This document shows, in pieces, positions 24,401 through 36,400 of a stretch of DNA of 64,000 bases (positions are counted from its first letter, which is position 1; each line of letters opens with the position of its first letter). The translations under genes and the position numbers were made by a program. The notes under the pieces were generated by a model that was not told the origin of the DNA, did not search any database, and saw only the letters and a list, made by a program, of their open reading frames with translations. Origin of the DNA: Owenia fusiformis (lineage: Eukaryota; Annelida; Polychaeta; Sabellida; Oweniidae); contig CAIIXF020000001.1 of NCBI GenBank assembly GCA_903813345.2, positions 17,815,915 to 17,879,914 on the forward strand, given 5' to 3'.

Positions 24401-27400
24401 TGGTATAGCAACTGCATTTATTATAGGTGGGTTTGTGTTCAAGTTTCAGGCTTCATAATTAGTCCTTCTAATTTGCTTTTCCTTCCTATTTTCCTTGCCC
24501 TTGCTTGAGTACTTTGCCCAAGCAGTGTACCTGACTTTTTGGGGTTGTCGTTGTTGAGTTAGCCGAGCGGTCTTGAGCACTGAACACACTAGGCTAGGTG
24601 ATGTTGCCATAACCATGAGGTTGTGAGTTCAAGATGTGTGAGCTCCTTGCTTTTAATCATTTTAAAGTCTCCAGACCTCTGTCTGATGGTTGGTTATTGT
24701 TTTTGGGATTTCTAGAAAAATCAAAGATGCAAATTCTAAGATCAAAGTCTTTAACCCCCAGTTGAATTAATAATATGTTAATTTATAGGTTGATCCACTT
24801 GGGGCACATCTTGAATGGTCTCCCTGGTCCTATCTGTCAAGGGGGTCCACCTATCATCTCTATTGTGTGGTTTCCCCCACATGAGAGAACAACAGCCACT
24901 GCAATTGGCACGATATTTGGTATTGGTTTAGGAGTTGGTTCATCTTTTGTAATAGGTTAGTCATTGATGGTTGATCTCATTTGAATAAACGTTACACCCT
25001 ACATATGATGCTTCTCAACTGCTTTTGTGCATGACACTATTCCATGATTTCCAAATTATCATACACTACATGTACTTCACATGTATGTCCATGCTCTGTA
25101 TGTCCATTTTTAGGTAATGTTTCACTCAACACTGCAATTGGAGCACAGAAGCAGAAAAATTAAGGTCAATTTGTTAATACATTTTCTACAATGTGCAATT
25201 ATCATTTGATCAAGATCTGACTATACGTACATAAGCATGAAAATATATGTTCATGTTGATAATCGCATCAGATTCTCCCAAATCCTCTGCGGTTTAATAT
25301 CACATTGTAGCTATTGATTCTATTAACATATTGACTCTAAATGAAATAGTCCAAAGCAAAATGATCTGATTGGCATTTTGATGTAATTCATAGGCTTATC
25401 AATCTTGGCCACGCACTTAATGGCTTTGCTGGACCAATAGTAATGGGTGCTCCTCCCGTCCTCTCTGTGACATGGTTTCCACCCCACGAACGCACCACCG
25501 CCACTGCCATCTCTACAGTCTTTGGAGCAGGCTTTGGCACAGCTGTCTCATTTGTTATAGGTAGGTCCCTCTCCCTTGTTAGCTATAAGGACATTATATA
25601 AGTGTGACATCATAGGGCAATCTTTTTTATAAATGTTGTACCATGAAAGCTATTGAAGAGCCATATAATCTAATTGTCTTAAAAGTTGGTTAGGACAAGA
25701 TGGTAGCAGTATTCACTTTTGCCTATTGGGTTTCTTTTTATAAAATTCCAAGGGAATTCATTTGTCACAATTTTGGTAAAAAAATAGTCAAAAAATCGCT
25801 TGTGCAATTAATCATAAAATGCTCAGAACTTTTTGCCAGGGGACAGAACAATTCAAAAGCTTTCAAGAATCATGCCTTTGAGTACCCTGCACCTAGTATA
25901 GGAACTTTGTTTAAGAATTGCTTTATTTTAGCTTAGTCACAACACAAGATAGACACAGACAGAAAAGCACATACATGTCATGTAATATACCTATACGCGC
26001 TAACTTTTAACGTGCGAAATATTCTTATCTCCGCGTTGGAGAGTTCAGTTTCATGGTACAACTTTCTCAATATCCGGGCACTTTCCCATTGGAATAACAT
26101 TGGCTGTGTTTTTCAATGACACATTGTGACTTTATTAGAGGTTTATCATGAATTATATTTGCACATACGATAGATATGATCATTATAAAGACATTTGACA
26201 AGTTTTTTAAAAATATATTCACCAGAATCGTCAAAATCGTAAGTTTAAAATTCAAGTGACGTCACAGATTTCCCGGAAGTTGGTCAGTTCCCGGAACTTG
26301 CTCAGACGCCATAGAAAAAATAATCGAAGCAAATTGAATTTCCATCTTCTTTTCTAATTATTGTCTGGATTATAGAATATTATTATACATATGTACTAAT
26401 GTTGGATCGGGATAATGCCTATGACGTTGTGTTTTGTGGACCAATAGAAAATTGTCCATGTTATCGTGTTGCATTGCGGGAAATATTTATGTTAATGACC
26501 AGTAATTTCCTAACGCGAATAGGACTATTGTATAGGTATTCACATTAAGATTTATATTTTCTGAGCTAGAATGAAATAATTTTAGATAATTTCCCATCTA
26601 ATTTTTATTTTATTGCTGAGACTTTATAAAACCTTCAGAGTATCAAACTATCATCATGCTAAACCATGTAATCTCATTCTGCTCTTGTCTTCGGATCGAT
26701 GCTTTGATAATTTGTGTTAGATTGATGGATCTGGCTGATTCCTAAATCCAGCAAAATTTATGTCTTTCATCTCAGTTCATACTTCAATTTTAAATCAGAG
26801 CATGTTGCTAGCTGAAATATAGCAAAATTAGATAAAAATTGAAATGTTGCACTACATGTAAGTCAGTGTAATTATGCTTATGCCAACTTTATTCATATTC
26901 TTTAGGTCCTTTGCTAGTAAGAGAGCTTACAAACAATACATTGGACAATAGTACAACTGGCATGTAAGTACACTTGGTTTATCTTTTATTTTCTCAATTT
27001 TTTGGGAGATTTAGATTTACCAAGAGTTTAGGTAGATAGCTTGTGAACTAATTTCTTTTGCGTAGTCTTGTCATTATCCAACCTAACGAAGTTCGAGGGG
27101 GATATAGGAAAGCCATTCAAATTTTATATAATGATGCTTAGAGATAAACGAGGTCTAGCTGCTCAAGATGAAAATTCAAGATGGCAACTTATTGTTTGTC
27201 TCAATATATGTTTTGTTTGGTGGGATTTGCTACTCAGTGGAGTTGCTGTTTTTCTAGCTGTTCCAGATTTTCTACTATTTATACCATCGACTTGATATAC
27301 TTAATATGTTTCATTGTTTTCTCTTTTACAGGCTGCACAATATCACAAATCATACAAGTAAGTCAAAAATATTGGAATACTGAATATTGGAAGTTTCAAC

Positions 27401-30400
27401 GAAACCAATAAAGAATGATATTCAAAGTGTAGACATAAGTGTTCACTTCACTGAAATTATATGTCCTAAAGCATGTATCTAAAGAACTTGAAGTTTTCAC
27501 AAAGTGTGTTCATTGAATGTTGGTATAGAAGAATGATCATTGAATGTAGCTTTTTATCATGATAAATAGTGTTCATTAAAAATAGCTAAATGTAATCAGT
27601 GACAACAGAATGCAGCCGATGAACACTCTATGTAAATTAACAATGTAGTTATATTTGGAGGTCTGAGAAATAGTACTGTTACGAATTGTATTTACGTGAA
27701 GTCATCCATAATTTTACTTACAGATACAGAAGAAGTGAATGCTCAAAGGCAAGACATCATGAAACTCATGTACATAGGTAAGGTCAATGGACTCAGATGA
27801 ATCTTACATGCAGATTAATTAGCATATGGAATACCCAACTTTTCTGTCCATCTGTTCATCTTCTGGTCAGTTTGTGATTCTGTCCCAACATCTGTCTGTC
27901 TGTCAACAATTTATGAACAAATGTCAGATCTAAAGCTCATATCCATTTTATTGGGATCCATACTGGCTAGTTCTGCTACTTTTGCCTCATTTTGAACAAA
28001 TTCATTTATCATATAATACATACAGGGTGCCTCGAAAATATGGGACCTTTTAAAGCAGTTTAGAAGAGTTTCCCTGGAGTATCTACCCTCAGCGTTCCCC
28101 TTTCCAACTCAATATCCATCTGACCCAAAAAGTATCGCTGCTGTTAGATGGCATGGGAGGACACATTTGACTAGTGATTTGGTGTAAAATTTGGGCCAAA
28201 CACCAAATTTTTAAATGTCTGTAATCTTTTCACATTTGAGGCTTGAACCATGATACTTGGCGAATCAATGTAACTTTGGATAAGTTTTAAAATGATATAT
28301 GACACATACTATGAAGACACTAGTATATGTCTGCCTAGGGGGGGGGCATACTTTTGGGACACCCTGTTTATTACATTTTTACAACACTTTTAAAAAGAAT
28401 GTAAAAATTTCCCCAACAGATCAGTGACTTATGCAAATGACTGAATGATTATTGTCATTTTGTATTTCAGAGTTCGGATTCATGGCAGTCTTGATGTTGT
28501 TGATTTTGATATATTTTCCTGCCAAACCGCCATCTCCGCCCAGTATATCAGCTGCCACTGAAAGGATGGAGTTTAAGAAAGGACTCTCTGCTTTGCTCAA
28601 GTGAGTATTGTAATTGTATGACTTATGTAATATTTGACTTGTACATGGATGATAAAGAAAAATTAGCTTATTGAATAAGCTGTACTACATGCATGTATAT
28701 GACATTGTATTATATTTACATGTATTACATACCTAGCGAAGCATTTGTATGGAAGTCAATGGGAAAGTTAGCGAGCTATATCCACCGATATTGCCCGATT
28801 ACCCCGATATAGCCCGCTTACCTCGTTTTGATATTAGATTTCTTTAATAACCATGATAATATCATGACGTCACGTCATTGATACAAAGTAACCATGGGAA
28901 CAAAGGCATGTAATACATCAGTTATGTCACTATGACGTGAAATATGCCTTCGTTCTTGCCCAAATATAGAGCCTCCCAAGGTCGGCCTATATTGGGAGAA
29001 CTCAGGCATATTTCACGTCATAGTGACATAACCTCTAAGTATATAGTAATGATACTTTCTTGATTCATTTAATTCATCCTCCAAATGTTCAAGACATCAT
29101 CAAGAAAAAGATTAAACCACTAAATTGGCGTACATTGTAATCGTACCTGATGTACTATCAAAATGTGATACACAATTCTTTTTTCAAATTTGCTTTTGAA
29201 GGATTTTTGTCCCAAGAATTGTAAACTCATTTGAAATTAAATTTTGGTTGGCACATGCATGCATTGATTTATTCAATAATATGAATTTTATATCATGAAG
29301 TAATCTGCACCATAAGAGCATATATCCTTATATAATTTGTGTGGAAATCTCTTTCGCAGAAAGTTGATCAGGAGAAAAATACATTTTAGGATTTTAGTTC
29401 TCGTTGTAGTCTATTGTCAACCTATTGGCACAGAAATATATTAAATATGAGAAGTGCTTTTCAAAAATGTATCAAACAATTTGTTAAAGGCATGGCAAAT
29501 AATATTTGAATGATTAGATTAACGATATTTTGATATTTTATAAAGGCCTTAAGAACATGTAAAAATAATGATCAATGTGGTTCATTAATCCAGAATTCTA
29601 GAATTATATAGAATTATTTTGGAAATTTCAAAAGAGTTCCCAATTAAAAAGGCTAAATGCTGTTTACAAATAGGAAACTATAGCAGAATCAACAAAAGTT
29701 TTGTGAAAAAATTAGGATAAGGTTTCAAAATTATGCACAGGACAATATATAACTACTTAATGCAGGCAGGGACTTTTAATTGCCAAAAAGTTGAGTATCA
29801 AAAAGAATTGGTATCTATTTTAGTTTGTCGTCTGAACTAACTTCATTTATGAACAATGTTGAATCACATTTGTTAATTGATATTACCATTAGACAGTAAG
29901 ACACCCAATTTTTTATTCATTATTCCTTATACTGTTATATGATATAAAACCTATATAGAAACATCTACAATGAAAAATATTTTCATTTTGTACTATACTA
30001 GGATTAAACCTCTTAACAGGATATTTAACATACATGTACATATATGGGTTATTTCAAGATTATATTTCAAGATTATTCAAACTTATTGATTCCATTCATT
30101 GAGATTTGCTAATCTATAGAATTACCATTTTCCTCTTTTGTGAAGGGTTATTGCATAAAGTTAAGCTGCAAATAATCCATCCAAATAGTAGATCTAAATT
30201 TCTTCATTTATATGAACATAGATGTTAAGTTTTAAACTTTGGGAAACTTTTAGAAAAACCATGGGCTTTCAATAGAAGATCTGACTCGCTCAAGTATTGC
30301 TAGTGAGTGTTAATAAAATAAAGCTGTTACGCTGCAGATTAATTTCAGGATATTAGTTGACATAACAGAAGACGGTAGAGGTTTTTACTTATAAACACAA

Positions 30401-33400
30401 ATTTTAAACACTTTTATTAAGTACACAGTTGAAGTATCTCATGGAACAATGGGTAGATGGAAGAAAAGACAATGTGGATTAATCTCTCTAGCTCTTTTTA
30501 CTAATGCTATATTTATGATTTATGTCATATCTTACACAAGCAGAACAACGGAAATATATTCAACATTTACGAATGATGGTCACTGTAGTACTAAAGGTTT
30601 GGCAAAGTTACCAGATTCAACAAATCGTAGGAATATAACAAAAATCGTGATTTTCACATACTGGAGAAGTGGATCAACTTTCGTCTCTGAATTATTTTCG
30701 CAGCATCCAGATGTGTTTTACATGTATGAGCCACTGCGTGCTTGTGACTGCTCAAAACACTGCGATCATCCCAAAGACAATACCATAATACAAAATGCAT
30801 ACATAAAAGACATATTGAATTGTGATTTCGATAACAATGATTTTCTGTCAAGGTTAAAAGATCATAAAGAATTCAAATGGGAAGTAACTTTTCGTGGTGT
30901 TGATGACTTTGAAAGTATTCCACACCAGTGTGCCAGTAAAAAGATAAAAGCGATAAAAGTAATCCGTGCAGAGTCATTGGAGCGTGTTGCTGGTGTTCTA
31001 GGCAGTGACACTGCTTTGTTCTTCTTGACCAGAGATCCTAGGGGTGTACTGAATTCGAGGAAACAGTTTCCTTATATATATATGAATATGGCTGGCAAAG
31101 TTAGAGACATGAACGAATTGTGCAAGAAGCATTTAGCAAATTATGAATTTCTGCAGGGACTCACCAGAAAATCAGCATCTCAATTACGTAATATGCCATT
31201 GATAAAACTGATTCAGTATGAACACATTGCTCATGATCCATTAGGAAATGCAAAGGAGTTGTATGAGTTTATTAATATTCCATTTCATGATGGAGTTGCT
31301 GATTGGATAAAGAAAAATACAGTGTCAGGACGTGACTCTAGCCCTTTTGGCACTAAACGCAATTCAAAGAAGGTCTCAAACAAATGGCAGAATGAATTAA
31401 CGAAGAGAGAAATGCATATGGTTCATAGTATCAACGATTGTGCCAGAGTCATTGAATTTTTAGGAAAACGATAATTGGCAGTACAATGAAATAAGAAAAT
31501 AACTGGATTTTGTATTCAGTAGGAGACTGCAAAATTTTTATAGTGATATTGAATTCTTGTAACATTAAGACAACATATATTGTATAGACAATGTTGAACA
31601 TGATGCAATTAACATACTGTACTCATTTGTCAAACATCTATTCTACAATTAGACAAAATTATACAAATGAATTCTTTGCGAAAAGTGAATTTAGTCTTTG
31701 TAAAAATCCCACTGCTCATGAAGAAGTCAAAAAAGAAAAAAATAATTTGTATTTTCAATATCAAAGCAGTTATGAAATATTTTATTCTTAAAATATGTTT
31801 TGTTTCATCAATAAAATGGAAAATGCTGATTGTTGGATCCTTTGATTGATTCCTTTGATAACAGAGTATAATTGAGCAATAGTTATGTAAACAGTAAATG
31901 AACTAATGCAAAGCAAAGACAGCAGCGACTTGAAAAGAAGGTACTGAAATTGTGTAAAAAAAATCAATCGGTATGTTAATACATTTTTAATGAATAGAAG
32001 AAAGATATTCAAATGTTCAGAATTTTGAAATTTATAAATGTGTCTGTGAGTGTTAAATGTTTTAACTATACAGGATGGTCCAAAAAATTGGAACATTTGT
32101 TAATTGAACGCAAAACCTTTATTTTTCTTCTAAAATGTACCAAACTTTTACTGAGCATAGTTCAATCACTTATATATCTGAAAATAAAGTTTATAGGTGA
32201 AAACCACAAAGTTAATGCATTGAACTAGTCAATGTTTGATAGGACCCTCTTTTCTTAAATATACACTTGTCAATTCCGCGGCTACTTTTTCAAGTATCAT
32301 TTATTTCAAAGCTTTAATGCACATGTTAATTGCTATAAATATTTTATAAAATCATATTCAGTTGACAAAGGGTATTTACATCTGGGGTTTGCCAGAAAAA
32401 AATTGTGTTAACTTAAACAAAACCCAAAATGATCATTTTCATTTAAGAGTAGGGAAGAAGGAACATGTCAGAGGTGCAATTGCATAACCCTCACAGCTAC
32501 TCAAGTGACAAAAGAATTGTTCCCACTTTTCAGTAAAGGGAAAACTGACCAGTTATTCACAAAGTTTTATTAAAAACCAACGCTAATAGCGAGATCAATA
32601 GTGCAAAAATAGTTCATTCATGGAACGAAGCGTGAAACTTTCCACATATCATCAGAATACCATTCCCTTTGATTTAAGAGCCAGAGCCATTTTTGTGGTC
32701 CACTAGAATGATCAAAAAATAGTAAGTACCCCCTCCCACCAAATCCCATGGGGTGGGGAGATATCGAAATATTTTTTTCATAAAAAAATTTCTTTGAATA
32801 TGGTCATACTACAGTTTTAGAGTGCTATTTTCATGGTAAAGAAATTTTGAAAACATAACAAGATGATTTATCATCGATTTTCATCATTGTTAAAGACTAA
32901 TCATGGGCGACGCCCACTTTTCATACCTTGAACATTTAGGTTATTAAATCTCTATCATGGGTTGAACAAATGAATGTAATTCAGTTTTCTGGATAACACC
33001 AGATACCTTTTTGATGTAAGGTGCTATAATTAATCTTTGCATTTGACTTCTTAAAGGCTTAGACCATATATATATATATATATCTTTTATTGACTCTTTA
33101 GATGTCATATCATGACATATTAGTCACTAAGGTAGAGCAGATCTTCCCATTGTCGAGTTGAAGAACTGGTATCTTTATCCTGGCTAGAACCATAGACAAT
33201 TCTAGCCAGTGCCAGCCTTTTATCGAGTTAGCAGCACTCTAGTAATCGCGGTATAGGTCAGCAGTCATAGGTCAAAGACAAATCACAAGAAGTGCGGTGA
33301 CATATCACACCCCTGTTTAGAAGAAGAAAGCAAGCAACAAATGTCCCAGATCTACAACATGTATCCACTATTCTATGTACATGTATGTCGAGTCTCTATA

Positions 33401-36400
33401 CTCTCCTTGAGAGAACCTATGCTACAGACACAACTGTCCAGAATTTAGATGATGATGTGCTTAAACAGTTTGATGAATGGTGTGCTGACCAAGTGCCTAA
33501 ACAGTTTGATGAATGCCGTGCTGACCAACAGAAAGTACCAGTCTTCAAGCTTTGGTTTCTGATTATTCAAATTGAAATACTGTGCCTTGACTATGTGAGG
33601 GCTATAGGACAGGAGAATTTTCCTCTCCAGATGGTTTCTCTTTAATTTTCATAGTTGTTCAGGGGTTTCAATAAGCACAGGCGGGTGGCGAAAACGCCTG
33701 TTCAAATCTCAATTACGCCTGTTCAAATATGTAGAAATAAAATTCACTGTTACTTACCTTACCCTAAGTTATTTTAAGTGAAATAAGTTTCAGCCTGTTG
33801 AAATTGCCAAAAAGCCTGTTGAAAAAATATTTATTGAAACCCCTGGTTGTTAAAGACTAGTCATGGGCGACGCCCACTTTTCATATGCTGAACTTTAGGC
33901 TATTAAACCTCTTTCATGGGTTGAACCAGAACCAGAAGGGCAGCCACAGTCACAGCCTGCAGTCTCTAAATTCTCAAGAAAGCCTATACTACATATACAG
34001 CTGTCCAGAATCTAGATAATGAAGTGATAAACAGTTTGATGAAAGATGTGCTGACCAACAGAATGTACCAGTCTTTAGTTTTGGTTTCAGATTATTTGAA
34101 TCGAAATACTGTGCCTTAACAAAGTGTAGGCTATTAGAGAGGGAAATTTTTCTCTTTATCTCCAGTCAATTAGCAAGCTTATCACCTGGTTTTTCGTTTT
34201 TTGACCTTGTCAATATGCTTGCTGAGTACCAGTTCAGTATATCATCAGAACTCAAAAGTTCAAAAATGGATAGCTTTTGGAAAAGTAAAAAATTAGAAAT
34301 ACCTCACTTCCCATGAAATTGCAGCTGCCCTTTGACATGGTAGGACTATGTGTCTCCCCTTATTTCATGCTCCCACAGGTTCAGACACTACACCAGCAAA
34401 GGCTGGAAAAATGATTTGGGTGCCATTGTAGAAAACATTGCCCCAAGCTTCAGATGCATGCCAAACGCTAGTAAAATGCAGGGATTGTAATGGACATGAC
34501 ACCTACCTCAGTGATACTGATAATAGAGTGTTGAAGTGCTTAAATGCACAAAATAGGTAAATTTCCTATCCATAATAGAAGACTCATTAACCTGTATATT
34601 AACATGTTCATAAAGTGGGCGTCGCCCTCGGTCAAGCTTTAATAATGAATATCCATGAGAAATACGGAGGATGCAATCTTGAAAATTGATTTTAAACACT
34701 GAAAATAACATACTAAAAATGAATATAGATCATATTAAAAAAGAAATCAACAAAAAATACTTCCCTCCCCCTCCCCCCAGGATTTGATGGGAGGGGGCAT
34801 TTGCAATTTTTCAGATATCATCACTACACCATTCCCTTTGATTTAAGAGCCAGGGCCATTTTTGTGGTTCACTAGAATGACAAAAAAGCACTTGCATCTT
34901 TTTGTTGAGCACTGTTGTTTGCAGCTGCATTTTACTAGCATTTGGCATGCATCTGAAGCTTGGGCAATGTTTTCAATACTGGCACCCAAATTATTTTCCC
35001 AGCCTTTGTGGTAATGGATTCCCAACTCAATTGTGAGGGTGAAGTAAGGACTGACATAGGTATAATTGTCTGGAACCAACTTATGCAACTTATGGTGGGA
35101 TGTTCTCAATTTGAGTTGTTTTCTTTGTGAACATTTCTCGTCTTGCAGCATTTACAGTTATTTCATTGTTGTCTCTATTGTATAAAATCACAACAAAACG
35201 TTCAATGATTGGAATCCAGATATAGTGTCTGAACCTGTTGGGGCAAGAAATAAGGGGAGACACATAGTCCTACCATGTCAAAGGGCAGCTGCAATTTCAT
35301 GGGAAGTGAGATATCTCTAATTTTTTACTTTTCCAAAAGCTATCCATTTTTGAACTTTGAGTTCTGATGATATACTGAACTGGTACTCAGCAAACATATT
35401 GACAGGGTCAAAAAACAAAAAAACAGGTGATAAGATTGCTCATTGACTGGAGATAAAGAGGGAAATTGCCCTCTCTGATAGCACATACTTAGTTAAGGCA
35501 CAGTATTTCGATTCAAATAATCGGAAACCAAAACTTAGGTACATTCTGTTGGTCAGCACACCATTCGTCAAACTGTTTTTCACTTCATTATCTAGATTCT
35601 GGACAGCTGTATATGTAGTATAGGCTCTCTTGAGAATTTAGAGACTGCAGGCTGTGACTGTGGCGGCCCTTCTGAATGGTTCAACCCATGAAAGAGGTTT
35701 AATAGCCTAAATATTCACTGATACTGGTACATTCTGTTGCTCAGCACACCATTCATCAAACTGTTTAGGCACTGGGTCAGCACACCATTCATCAAACTGT
35801 TTAAGCACATCATGATCTAAATTCTGGAAAGTTGTATCTGTAGAATAGGTTCTCTTCAGGAGAAAATAGACTCGACATACATGTACATAGAATAGTGGAT
35901 ACATGTTGTAGATCTGGGACATTTGTTGCTTGCTTTCTTCTTCTAAACAGGGTTGTGATGTGGTGTAAGCCTTTAAAAAGTCAAATGCTAAGATTAATTA
36001 TAGCACCTAACATCAAAAAAGGTATCTGGTGTTATCCAGAAAACTGAATTACATTCATTTGTTCAACCCATGATAGAGATTTGATAACCTAAATGTTCAA
36101 GGTATGAAAAGTGGGCGTCGCCCATGATTAGTCTTTAACAATGATGGAAATCAATGATAAATCATCTTGTTATGTTTGCAAAATTTCTTTACCATGAAAA
36201 TAGCACTCTAAAACTGTAGTATGACCATATTCAAAGAAATTTTTTTATGAAAAAAATATTCCTATATCTCCCCACCCCCATGGGATTTGGTGGGAGGGGG
36301 TACTTACTATTTTTTGACCATTCTAGTGGACCACAAAAATGGCTCTGGCTCTTAAATCAAAGGGAATGGTATTCTGATGATATGTGGAAAGTTTCATGCT

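Noticed and set aside
25561-26905. Search for a sixth alternative exon
   Set aside because: I looked for the LNG..GP, WFPPHER and TATAI words after 25560 and before 23001 and found none.
33060-33085. TATA-rich run as a promoter
   Set aside because: It is a simple TA repeat within the foldback arm with no gene start downstream.
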